DNA of 64,000 bases from Dipylidium caninum (Eukaryota > Platyhelminthes > Cestoda > Cyclophyllidea > Dipylidiidae). The position numbers and the translations under genes are program-made. Within the stretch, counting starts at the first letter, position 1. Every line of letters starts with the position of its first letter. Location of the stretch: assembly GCA_017562135.1 (NCBI GenBank), contig QEYB01000093.1, forward strand, positions 372,001-436,000. The letters run 5' to 3'. The notes below the pieces were generated by a model, which was not told the origin of the DNA, made no database searches, and saw only the letters and a list, made by a program, of their open reading frames with translations. Shown piece by piece: positions 52,498 through 63,727 of this stretch.

Positions 52498-52837
52498 CAC
52501 CAGATTTAAGCGCCACGCCTGTTTAAAAAAAGCGGCGATTTAGTTTAAAGTTGCGGCATCCAAGGGCTCAAGCTGTGCACTTCACATAACCCTCTTAATA
52601 AAATTTTATCAAGCAACTCTCAAAGTCAATCGTATATGTGCATAAAAATAGTAGTAAATGACCGAAACGTCCATAAATCAACAATGTCCATAAACTGGCT
52701 GCCCTGTGAACATTGATAAATTTTGTTATAAAATATAAATTTGACACGTTTAATTTTGTTTTTAATTTTTAAAATGTGTTTAAATGTACCATTTTGATGC
52801 CGCTAGTCTTGGGGCTTTTTATACTGCTTCATTACTA
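52498..52837. promoter_or_regulatory. Compact bidirectional promoter between MAGOH and PSMB2
   Basis: 340 bp separate the two start codons. TATAAAATATAAAT at 52727-52740 is placed about 100 bp upstream of the PSMB2 start on the plus strand. No comparable element was found facing MAGOH. An in-frame ATG at 52784 would add 18 residues to PSMB2. Confidence 0.5.
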
Positions 52838-53425
52838 ATGGAATACCTGATAGGAATTGCTTTTAATGACTTCGTTATAATAGCCGCGGATGCAAGAGTC
52901 AGCCGATCAGTTATCACATTGAAGAACAACTCCGATAAAATTTTCAACTTAAGCAGACATTGTCTAATGGCTGTGTGTGGGGAGACCGGTGACGCTGTGC
53001 AATTTGCGGAGTTTATCCAACAAAATATGCAACTCTATGAAATCAGGAACGGATATGAATTAACACCTTATGCGGCAGCTAACTTTACTCGGCGTAACTT
53101 GGCCGAAGCACTTCGCTCTAGAAACCCTTACAATGTTAATCTTCTAGTCGCTGGTTATGACCCTTCTGTAGGACCGAAAATCTTCTACATGGATTACTTG
53201 GCTTCCATGGTGGATGTGCCATATGCTGTACATGGTCACGGTGGACTCGTAACCCTTGCCATTTTGGACAGTCAATACGACCCCGCCATGAAAGTTGATG
53301 ACGCTCTTGTTCTTCTCAGAAACTGTATTAACGAGCTTCAGAAGCGATTCGTTGTCAACATTGATCGTTTCGTCGTTCGCGTTGTTAGTAAGGATGGTGT
53401 GGAAAACTTGCCCGACTTGATTTAA
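52838..53425 (+). CDS. PSMB2: Proteasome subunit beta type-2 (beta-4 in yeast numbering)
   Basis: Structural beta subunit of the 20S proteasome core, lacking the catalytic N-terminal threonine and pro-peptide. A single uninterrupted frame of 195 residues from MEYLIGI (human PSMB2 has 201 and the same start). Conserved landmarks: GETGDAVQFAEFIQ, RNGYELTPYAAANFTRRNL, VNLLVAGYD, FYMDYLAS, INELQKRF. The frame remains open upstream to an ATG at 52784, but the 18 extra residues have no family counterpart, so 52838 is preferred. It is the only gene in the window with no intron. The C terminus ends at NLPDLI, a few residues short of human. Confidence 0.97.
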   Translation: MEYLIGIAFNDFVIIAADARVSRSVITLKNNSDKIFNLSRHCLMAVCGETGDAVQFAEFIQQNMQLYEIRNGYELTPYAAANFTRRNLAEALRSRNPYNVNLLVAGYDPSVGPKIFYMDYLASMVDVPYAVHGHGGLVTLAILDSQYDPAMKVDDALVLLRNCINELQKRFVVNIDRFVVRVVSKDGVENLPDLI

Positions 53426-55116
53426 TTTAATGCTGTTTCTAAATATATTGCCACATGTGTCGTTTTTTCGCTTCTATCATATGATAACGTGGTCGTTTGC
53501 TATCCTCTGAGAGTTTGACCCAGCTTCATTGCGCCAGGGGAAAACATAGCTTGGCTCACTAAGTTCTTAGCTTATCTGCAAAGTGTACACCTTATTATGT
53601 ATACGCGCGCTGAATGTTTTTTTTTTCTCTACTGTACTGTTACCGTCTTAATCGTCGAAGTTTATCTATGAACTTATTTCATAGTATTTTTGCAAGGCGT
53701 TAAGTTGGTATTTATTTGTTGTACTACGAACACATAAGTAGCTCTTCTTTCTTTTATCAAGTAGTACCGATCAGTTTCAAAGAATAATTTATACTTCTAA
53801 GGAAGAATTTTGTGACAGGTCCTGATTTTTCGGTATTTACTTGCCCTTACGGAGTGACCAACCTGGTCCTGCTTGAATCCTTGTCTTAACCAATTCCGAA
53901 GTTCTGCTCTTCTAGAGGATGCTTTTAGGAACCCATCCTTTACGCGTAAAACTTAAAAATCAAGCCCGTGCATTGCTCAAACATGGGATGAGAGCATTAA
54001 TTAGTTTAATGGTTTTGTGTGTGTTCTTGACCTTATCTCCTCACTTTTTCGTACCTTAATTCCTGCTTGACACCTCGTGATATTTGTTATTTTTCATTTT
54101 ATTAAATGGTTGAAACTTACTACCCCAGCACTGCATTCCTGCTTTTCTCAATATTTTTGTATTCCATCCCATCCAAGTCCTTGTCCTGTTTAGATTTTCG
54201 TATAGCAACGCAAATTACCCAAAATGCATGCTACCTTATCCAAGAAGCTTGAATGGTTCCTCGAATTTTGGTATCGTTACCCCCCGTACTTTCTCGCGTA
54301 TGAATTCAACCATTAGCCTTAGCATTTCAAACCGGTACACCGGGTCTTATGGGAAGGGATTCCGTATTTGAAACAATCTGTTAGAAGTTCCTTGTATTTA
54401 TCGTATGTGTATATGTATATATATATATATAGATGCAGTTAAAAACACTGCTGGGAAATAAATGGAGAAGGATTTGGGAGGTAGGGGAATCTAACAGCTC
54501 ATAAACAGCGAACACAACTGGGGGAGTCAAGGTCAGGGCAGCCCATTGGCAGGCCAGTGTGTATGTTTTTATGGTGGCGTATCGGAACCTACGCATTTTC
54601 ATCAACCACTAGAAAAACTTTTGCTATTCGGCATCGTCTAATTCGCATCCGAATGTCATTTACATGAACGCTAGGGATGGGGGAATGAAGCAAAAGGACA
54701 GAAAAGATAGCAATAACGTGGTGGCGGGGATGTGGGGAAGTAATTCATTTCTACACGAAAGCTTAACGCTTCGAAGTGCGCAAACGGGAATGAAGGAATG
54801 AGGTGGTAGGCGGGGGTTGGATTCACTGGTGGTAGGTTGAGCAAACGGGGCTTTCTCGCGTCTTCTCAACCATCCTTCAAGTTAACCGAAAAAAGCCGAA
54901 AGGAGACTGGTCGAATCCAAGTCTGAATGCCCTATGAATAGATGGATTTGTGAAACGTTGGCGCGAAATATGACATTGTAAGTCGAGGTGGTGATGCTAC
55001 AAAGTTGATGACACGAGCCGCCTGCAGCCGTGAAGAGTTTGTGTCACGTTGAGCTATCGAAAGATGGCAGGGATGAGCGAAGAACGTAGGGTTTAGGTCG
55101 AAAGATGGCTATCGGA
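53426..55116. other. Spacer between convergent PSMB2 and junctophilin
   Basis: 1.7 kb, A+T-rich on the left, with both 3' UTRs presumably inside. It contains a (TA)n run at about 54412-54432. No open frame here resembles a known protein. ATTAAA near 54101 is a possible late poly(A) signal for PSMB2. Confidence 0.5.
54412..54432. repeat. TA microsatellite
   Basis: Alternating TA/GTA run in the spacer between PSMB2 and junctophilin. Confidence 0.7.
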
Positions 55117-58100
55117 TTAGCTCTTAGGCCGAGGTACTGAGGAAACGGCGGAACGGGACGCTGCGTTGGCAGCTCGGAGAGCCTTTTGTACCGCCTCAGC
55201 TGCAGCGTTGGCAGCCGCTCTCTTCTCCTCCGGCGATAGCTCAGCCACCTGCGCCGTCGGCGGACCTACTTTTCCGGCGTTGTTCACGAGATTTATGAAG
55301 AGGAAGGCCAGGCACAGGTTGAGTAGTAGCACCATCACCACTACTATATTTGAACATAACCAGTCCTAAAATACAAGATTTAGGCATCGGCGACATTCAT
55401 TTATTGGTAAGCAGGGGCCAACTTTCGATAACCACAGCACTGCGGTCAAGTTGTCCTCTGGTGCGTCATCTCCCCATCTAACATGGCAGCACCACAGCAC
55501 GAAGCCTTTCCGTTGCCTCGTTTTGGTATATTTATACTTACTAAACCCTTAAGAGCTCTCTTCTACCACTTTTCAACCTTTAGATTTCATTTATAGCATT
55601 CATTTTGCAAAACGAACATCTTTATAGTCACCTGTCTGGTGCGAACGTTGGAGGATCTTTTATTTTCACTCTTCATTTCTGCAAAATATATACAGACTTA
55701 CTGCTTTATTAAATGATAGTGAGCAGCGAAGAAAGGAGATAGGTCTCCATATTTTGAACTCAGTACATGTCTTATTTCCTTTGGTGTTAACACTTTAAAT
55801 GAACGAATACTCTTTTGACTACGTTGGTTTGGGTGTGAGGGCAAGAAACGGGCCTGGGGAAGGTTCGCGAGTCTCACTGCCAATACGTTAATTTCAGAAA
55901 AGAGAGCGACAAGGTGTCTGATTTTTACCACTGTGTTATTAAGCGGCATGAGACTGTCAAGAGGCAAATCACACCTCGAATCTTAGGGGAATGGATAGTG
56001 GTGATCACTGTGGTAAAACGCTTTACCTTGATGTCCGCGAGTCGGATGATGATTTCGCCGCGTTTCTTGCGCTCCCGATCTAGCAGCAGCTCGTGTCGCC
56101 TCTGCTGGCCCAGGCGGCAGACTTCGTCGCGGGTGAGAAAACCGCCAATACCCAGGTGGGGCGTGCCGGGACCGCCTTTGCTCAGCAGCATCCCCTCAAC
56201 AACCTTGGACACATCGGGCATACTCGCCTCCAGGCCGCCGGCGCCTAAATTCCCCACTGACTCAATTTTGTATGCGTCCGGAAGAGGCAATAACTCTCCT
56301 GTATCGAAATCCGACTCCAGTCGGTGTACCGTCCCAGGAGTGCCGGCTAACCGCCGAGCCTCGTCAGCGCCTTTGAAACGTCGATCAGGTCTGTCGGGTT
56401 CGCAAAAGTCTGTCATTCAAAGTAGGCTCTAATCGTGTCTCCATTTAACATCATTCGAGATCTCATTCACTTTTGAAAAAGAGTCAAGGCGAAGTGGGCG
56501 CATGATCACCAGGCTCTAAGAGAGACAACCAAGTGAAGTCGACGAGGGGCTCTGGCGACACCATCTGCCCAAGCACCTGGTGTCGTAACGTGTCTTGCCC
56601 ATAGTTCCCAGTCGTTGCAATTCCGGGACTATCGCTCGGCCGATGTCGACGTGACAAAGCTTGGGGCTCAAATGGGGAGTCCCCAGATGATTATCTCGCT
56701 CGAAAAGAATGTAATTTTGTAAGCCTTTAGAATATTTCAGCGTCCACTCATTCTCTTCGCTTACCGAACAAAATACCGGGAACGAGACGACATCCAGCGA
56801 CAGATTTACAGATCACCTACTCCTACTTCTACCCGCCACTATTTCACAGAGAAAACCGCCTGGCAACAGAAGCCCTTCCGTCCCGCTAAAATGCTAAACT
56901 CAGTTAATTCTTCGATGGCGTTAAACGCATCTCTTCTTGTCTCTTCCTAAAGCGCAAAAGCCCATTTTTTGATAACAATTTAGTTTTAATGACCTTTGAT
57001 ACGTTACACAGCCTTCAGGTGTGTTTCAGATGTTACGGTTGGTGCTCATTGTGCGCAACAACGAAGAAGCAATTGTGAGTTGGTTTGTCTGAACTTCTTG
57101 TTGGACCGTTCGTGGCCATTACTTCTACCCGATGGTTTCAAGTCCGAGTGATTTGAAGTCTTATTGAACTCTTATGCTCATCACTGACAGACAGAACACT
57201 AAGTGAACACGGCACAGACGAGAAAATGTGATTTTAACTTGAAGAATTGACATCGAAGAGCTCCGGGATCTGGCACGATGATTGTCAATGTCTCGAGCCA
57301 AAAGGGGACTGATGCACAGTATCCCTAACTGATGGACGAAGACGGTAAAAACTGCTGATGTAAAACTCCTCTCTCAAAACAGTACCTAATGGACATTAGT
57401 TCGTAAACTCACGAAACGGCTTTTCCACGTCTCAAAGCCCCCACACCGCTGGGACTGTTGCCTCTCGCCAACAGTCCGCCGGCCTCGGAGGCTCTCGTTG
57501 GTTGTACCCGCTTCTTCACACCATCCTCAATAATATATGTTTCTACAAGGTTTTCCGAGCTGTGGTGCACGTCATCGAGGTTAGAGGACAGGCCGGGAAT
57601 TGCGAAGTGTTTCTCTCCAACCGGATTGCCCAGCGCTCCTGCATAGGAGGGCGAAAGCAGACCACCGCCGCCGCCACCACCTCCCGCTCCGCCCACAGCA
57701 GCAACTTGTCGCCGCAGCGTCGTGGTCTTGCTGCTCGCCTGCGGCATCGTCACTGCCGGCGGGGGTGTAGTTAGGATGGAAGGCAGTGTGCGTCGCCGTG
57801 TCATCTTCCGATCCTCCTGAGTGCTCGCCGTTTTGCCTGTTTTCATTAGATCGAAGGCGGAAAGCGGTGGCGGCCCTGGGAAGCCTGAGGTCGCTGCTCT
57901 TGCCATCGGCCGACTCCCAGACGCTCGCTGCTCCGTCGCTGGGGGTTTGGGCACGGTGCTTACAGACTCCACTGTAGCTACGTGCACCTGAAATGATGAC
58001 GTAATAAAAGATAAAATTCCTGAATTCCCTAAAAATTCTAGATTGGAAATTTTCGGGGTTGAAATGTCTGGAGTCCCTGCATGAGCCCAACTTGATTTCA

Positions 58101-61100
58101 GCCATGTTCCACCACCAGGCAGATTCCTACTGAAGAGCGCTCCTCATTTTTAGGCGTCGATCGCTCGGCTGCCCGGCAGTACCTGCCAGCCTCGTTCCCT
58201 TGATAAGAGCCGATTCGGCAGCGATGATGTCTATGTGATTTGACCCAGGGGGCATTAAATGTAATTTCTCACCAGTGAAAGACAAACGACGAGTCTCCAA
58301 ACCCCACTCTTACTACAAATCGTCTCTGCTTCACGAAGCCGGCTGCATGAGATCCGCTCTCCGACGCTATGGTCGTGGAACTCATTCCTGAATGTAGTAA
58401 ATGCGTGCAAGACTAGGAAGTTGCCCCGAAGGTGCACGCGGTGAGTTCTTCTAGAGAGAACGACAGGACCGGTCGTTTATGCGCAGAAGATGCCGTGGGT
58501 GTTCAACACGGTGGCGGAGTTGACTGGGATGCTGCGGTGAGGCCACATTCCTCAACAATGAGCTTTTTTCTCCCCTCTGCGGCAACATTACGCTTAAGGA
58601 ATCAAGATGTGTTTCGATTGTCATCCTCAAACATGTGACTGCTGGAATGGTAGTGAACACACCGCTGTTGTCTGTTTAAGCGCCACTCTCCGCTTTCTCT
58701 GCCTTGCAGAGGGCGGCTAGTTTCCTTTTCATTACCGCCCGTGCATGCCGACCTGGCGGAGTGCGCTGCGTCCCAACTGTCTGCTGGGCTTCTGACTGGG
58801 CATATCACGGGTGCCAGGGTTCCAGTGGAGTCTATTCCTCCCCACCACTCCCTCTCTCTCGCTCCCCGCCTTTCCGTGATGAAATGAATCGGTGTCACAT
58901 CTCACCTGCGAATCGTTGGGGAGGACAACCTGTGCCGTGTGCAAGATGGGGAGTTTCTTGGTCTGTCCAGATGTCGCAGCCGCAGTAACGGGTCCGCTCA
59001 GTGTCTCGAATTTCGTTTCTTCAACGTTCTGTACCGTAGCGAATTGTGGAGATCGCGCATTTGGACTCGCCGTTTGAACCTTGGTTAAAAGAATGCTAAA
59101 TTCCACTCATATGTAACTAAAGTGACCAAATATTCAGAGGCAAAGGAGTTGCTCGGGATTTGGGAAAATAGGCTGACCACCAAAATGGTAGTCCAGGTAA
59201 GAGAAAAACTTATTAATGGGAGAGAGGCAGAAAAAACCCTAGTTGCCACTCTCGCAGTTTCTTTCAATCGCCCACACGCATTTCCGCTGGGAGTGAATCG
59301 TAGCACCTCAAGCAGGACCTCAGTCCTTCTGGTCCTGTCGAAGCACCTTTTTCACCGGGGGGGGGGGAGATAAACGCCTTTAATCGTGCGTGAGAATGAG
59401 GCTACCCACGTAAAAGTCACACACACACCTCTTAGGCAACTAGTCTCTTTGCCTAATTCTCGGGGCATCATTGAAAATGCCACTATCACCAGCAAAAGCA
59501 TCCTCAAAGTATGGTATGACTACTCCAAAACTCATTTTCTGTCTAAAAAGACTCCCCGCATCATCTCTGACCTTCAGTCGTCGGGAGAAGGTCGCACGAT
59601 GCTGCGAACACTTCCGCCTGTGTGATAGTCTCGGATGGGAAAGCGTGACCGTTGTGTTGACTGGTCTCGAAGCTGCGATGATCACAACTTGGGGGAACAC
59701 GACTGACTCAGGTTAATGAAAAAACTACACCACCGATATTTTCGATTTCTTTGTCACAAATATGACGGAAGAGTGGACTAAGTCAGGGCGTTTGTGAAAA
59801 CTCAAATGGGTAATCCACGATTTGGAGGGTTGATACTGTGAGCAAATGATGCTCGACACTAGTGGCTAGGCATATTTCTCTGTGTGGGGTCTGGAAGTAT
59901 CGGACTAGTCGCAGTGATTCCACGAAGTCGCGGCCGAGGGCACAAGACACACCGTTCAACAATCCAGGCGGAGCATTTCAAAACGGGGGTGGGGGGCGAA
60001 GCGGATTAGCGGATTGGCGGATTGGCGGATTGGCTAGGCCTAGGTGATATGGCGAACACAATCGCCCCGGACTAAGGAATGCTGAAGTTCCTCCCAACCA
60101 AACTAACTCATTTGAGCAAGGCCTACACACCTGAGACTTCAGCCTTGGCAGGGGAACTGCGAGAGGCTGCAAGTTGAGAACAATGCGTCTTCATGGAGTG
60201 CTCACCTGCACCTCCTGCGGCTTGATTGCCTCTGGCGACTTGGGTCCATCCAAGTTGCTCTCGTTCAGAGTGCCGCTAGTACTACGCTTGAAACTGGAAC
60301 GAAAACTGCCACGCCGGTTACCGCCGCTCACTTCGAGGCTGTTGACGAAGAGGTTGTTGATATTGGCCGGTCGCATAGTCACGCCATTGGTCGTAACCTG
60401 TGCCGCAGCGGAGGGTGTTCCACCGCGGGTGATCATGTGGGCGAAGGGATTATTCCGCTCCCATTGCGCTCCTAGTTAGAACACACGTTGGCCAGGTTTA
60501 CGACGCACTTGTGCTTGAGGCCTCTGTGCTTATGCGCAGAGGAGAGGAGATGGGAAGAGAGGAAAGGCGAAGGGAGAGGAGATGGGGAGAGGAGAGGAGA
60601 GGAGAGGAGAGGAGAGGAGAGGAGGGGAGGGGAGAGGGACCTGGTGGAGTGGCTCCCAAACAACTTCTTACGTGGTCTCCTTCGTACCGCTGGTATCTTA
60701 ATACGACAGCAGTGGCAGTAGCCAAAATATGCACTAACAAAGACAAATTTTACTGCTAGCCTTAAAACCCAGGCAATTTTGGAGCAGAAGACTCAGCGAA
60801 ATAACATTTTCAACATCTCAATCTCGTGACCCCTTTAAGGTTGTAAATGAGTAACCCTAAGATCATCAACATAAAAAAATTTGCCTTTCGGGACAGTGAG
60901 AGGGGGGATGGCGAGAATCCTGTCCTGCGATTCTCTTTCCCTCACCCACGTGGGGAGGAGAGTGGAGGAAGAGCCGGCCGCGAGGAGTATCGCAGCACCG
61001 CTTCTCACGGCCTGGCGCCAAATCTCTCTGCACTGCTGCGACACGGGTTCGGGAGAGTCGCATCTTCTTACATAATATGCACGTAGCGTGGATTAAAGCC

Positions 61101-63727
61101 CCGACAAAGCCGGTGAGTAGTTGGGAGTAACTGAAGACGCGTGCATTTAAAGAAGGAGTGTTGCGTGAATTGTGAAGACCACAGGCAGTTAGAAACTGGA
61201 GCACAACTTGTCCTTGCTTTTTGATTGTAGAAGGAGTTCGCCACCGCCTTCAGCACTGGCTGCCCCAAAGGCACCAGAAAACTTTCGAGGCATGTCTTGT
61301 ATGATGTGCACATGCTAAAATATCTTCAGAATAGTCTATCCCTCCTCCGCCCCGCCACACCCCCCCCTTCCTCTTTTTCTTGTGATGCCTTTTACCAGTA
61401 GCCTCCTACGTATTCGCGGTTTCTTGGGAGTCTTTCGTCTTCTGTGTGGCAAGTAGTTATCGAAACACTTCAACATTCACCTACCCATTTGAATAAAATC
61501 CGAGGCAAACTCGGTGGCGATGGCACGAGCCTGGTCCGAGATATGCTTAGCTTCCTCCGCTCTGGTCTCCGCGATCTTGGCAACACTCCGAGCTGTTTGA
61601 GCCCTGCAAATGAAGGGACAATTGCGGTGCATTACAAATTACCGGTGTATTTACTGGTGCCAAGGGCGGGGTTGGTCGGTAGTTGAACTGATCAACTTAT
61701 TTTGGATAAAATTTAGCCTAACTTGCTGAAAATTGTTCAAATCGCCACTGGAACCGAAGAGAACGGTATGGTAAGTGAGGTATGCCATCTGAGAAGAAGA
61801 AGAAGAAGGAAGAAGTCGAGAATGGGGGGGGGGGAGAGACGCTTTGAGGGGAGGAATCGCTTATGAGTTTTGCCGCAGCTTTTCTGATGGAAGGTGGCAA
61901 ATAAGATTCATAACCTATTGGGATTTGTTTAAAAATGCTCAAATCTGCTGGCCCCCTTCCGTTTTCTCCTGCAAAGAATAATATCTTGCGACAGTAACCT
62001 TCCTGCAATTCACAGTTATTGAAACAAAATATCCCCTTTTGACACTACAAATGTCCAGGAACTTTGTTTATTCAAAAAGAGGCAATGTCAACTGCTCTGT
62101 AGACAAATTGCAGACGCCTCTGCGCCCATTTGCATTTTCCTTGTAGTCCGTCTCGAGTGCGCAACGTAACAATTCAGTGTCGGCGATCGAAAGAGAGAAG
62201 GAGGGAGAGGCAATTGGATGCCATCCATAAATTTGATTTGCCTAAACTAACCAGCTATAGTACACAACTTTCTTCAAACCCCGGTCCAAGGAGGGGGTCA
62301 GGACGAGGACATACAGTGTGTCAGAAGTGCAGCATTTCAGGCCCTTCACTTCGAATTCTGTTTGACCTAGTTGGGTCCGATAACAAGCAAACAGCATAAT
62401 TTTTATAAATTTCCCAACTCTTTGCTTTTGCCCATGCAGTCGTCTCAGGCAATGGAGCGACTTCCTCTCGTCGTCAGTGTGCTTCCCACCTCCTTCCGCG
62501 GGGGCCGCGAAATGTCGCCGGAATGCGGGGGGGGGGGGGCGGGGGAGGCGAATCAACGGAGCCTCGCAGCTATTCAAGCTGGCTTGTTGTGGTGCGGAGC
62601 TGGAGGCGCACTGCCCCCAGAGCCGATCTCTGGTGGCGGGCCAGTGCTGGGGTTTCTGGGGAAGAAGACTGAGAGATGCAATAAAGCTCACTAAGGAATT
62701 GCCTTGACACAAAATACATTAAATGGCGCCCACTTTGATTTGGATGGCCGAAATTTGTGGATATTGTAGGAGATAAGGGGGACTTTAAATTATTTTCATT
62801 ACCTTTGGTGTGCAGTCTCAGCCGACTTCTCTTGAGCTTCTTTGGCCGATTCCCTGGCCTTCCTCACAGCCTCTTCCACGTTATCTTTTAATTTCGAATG
62901 TCTGAGAAGATATAGCTTGGTCCTCTTCACTAACGGCTGCACAAGGATGTTCTCCTTATATCGGCCTTCTTCCCGACTTCCGTCCGGGTGACAGGTAACT
63001 CCATAGCCATCCTTCTTATTGTTAAACCACTCTCCCTCGTAACGCAATCCATCGGACCTCTCGGCCACACCGTATCCGGATCTCCTATCCTCATTCCATT
63101 GGCCACTGTACGTCTCCGTAACGTTTGGTCCCAAGGGCTCGTCCAAACTGTCCACCACATCACCTCCAGTGTTGTCTATTCGGCTCTGATGCTCCACAAA
63201 CATTGAATTTCCCGTAGCTCCGCTGATATTAGAGCGTAATGAACCGCCGGAACGGGGCGCGTGCAGTCCAGCGAATCGACCGGATCCAGCGGAACCCGGT
63301 CCACTGATGGTATGCGGACCCACACTACTCAAATCACCGGTAGATTTTGGTTTTCTCAGTTTGCGGAGGATGAATCGTTTGAGGGAAGAGCGCTTATCAG
63401 TGGAGGAGGAGCGAAAAGGCGTGGCCGATTGTGAACGAGAGGGAGGAGATGTAGGGCTTGGCGGATAGGAGGTGGCTTTGAGCACGAAGCCTGAGCGAAA
63501 TGTTTCAAAACGCCCACCGTGGAGATGATCTACGGAGCCTGCGGAACCACCGGAGCTTCCTGGACCCCTCCAACCGCCGCGGTCAGAATCGTGAGTGGAG
63601 GGCAAACTGCTCTGAGACTGGGCGGCCCGGACCGTGCTGTGGTGCTCTGCGGCCAGGCCCCAGGGCGCGGATTTGCGGACGCCCAGGCCCTGGCGCATTC
63701 CTTTCGACCATGCGCCGGCGTATATGC
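55117..63727 (-). CDS. JPH: Junctophilin, 5' exons beyond right edge
   Basis: Junctophilins tether the plasma membrane to the endoplasmic/sarcoplasmic reticulum: N-terminal MORN repeats hold the plasma membrane and a C-terminal helix spans the reticulum. Exons here: 63727-62803, 61603-61485, 60471-60206, 59079-58906, 57987-57413, 56390-56027, 55365-55117; phases agree, about 890 residues. The first exon opens in a MORN repeat (YAGAWSKGMRQGLGVR). A basic Ser-rich joining region (SSLKRFILRKLRKPK) follows, then the last two MORN repeats (YSGQWNEDRRSGYGV, YEGEWFNNKKDGYGV) and the NILV motif. An Ala/Glu/Arg helix crosses into the second exon and ends DFIQMG (human DFYQPG). A long Ser/Pro/Gly-rich divergent region follows, including a poly-Gly run. 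The hydrophobic helix VVVMVLLLNLCLAFLFINLV matches the junctophilin anchor. Unlike vertebrate forms it is followed by about 55 more residues, Ala-rich, before the stop at 55117. Confidence 0.93.
60001..60035 (+). repeat. 9-bp tandem repeat (GGATTGGCG)
   Basis: About four head-to-tail copies, the first differing by one base (GGATTAGCG), in a junctophilin intron. Confidence 0.75.
60537..60638 (+). repeat. GGAGA pentanucleotide satellite
   Basis: About 100 bp of nearly pure purine on the plus strand. It includes a perfect run of GGAGA units from about 60587 to 60622, in the junctophilin intron 60472-61484. Confidence 0.85.
62527..62539 (+). repeat. G13 homopolymer run
   Basis: Thirteen consecutive G, followed by C and five more G, in the junctophilin intron nearest the right edge. 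It is one of at least five G or C runs of ten or more in the window (others at 26058, 37419, 59357 and 61824). Confidence 0.8.

Larger units (their letters stand above)
55366..62802 (-). other. Junctophilin introns
   Basis: Introns are 55366-56026, 56391-57412, 57988-58905, 59080-60205, 60472-61484 and 61604-62802. They are G+C-rich with many simple repeats and homopolymer G runs on the plus strand (59357-59367, 61824-61834, 62527-62539). The 56391-57412 intron carries a minus-strand open stretch near 56510-56720 that is not needed for a continuous frame and could be an alternative exon. Confidence 0.6.

Noticed and set aside
52784..52837. Upstream ATG of PSMB2
   Set aside because: The family starts at MEYLIG and the extra 18 residues have no counterpart.
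56391..56409. Junctophilin exon starting at the acceptor at 56409
   Set aside because: Phase does not match the GTGAGT donor at 57413; the acceptor giving a start at 56390 does. Kept only as an alternative-splicing idea.
55914..56432. 172-codon plus-strand open frame near junctophilin
   Set aside because: It is the antisense of the junctophilin exon 56390-56027, and its Ser/Arg/Pro composition is explained by that.
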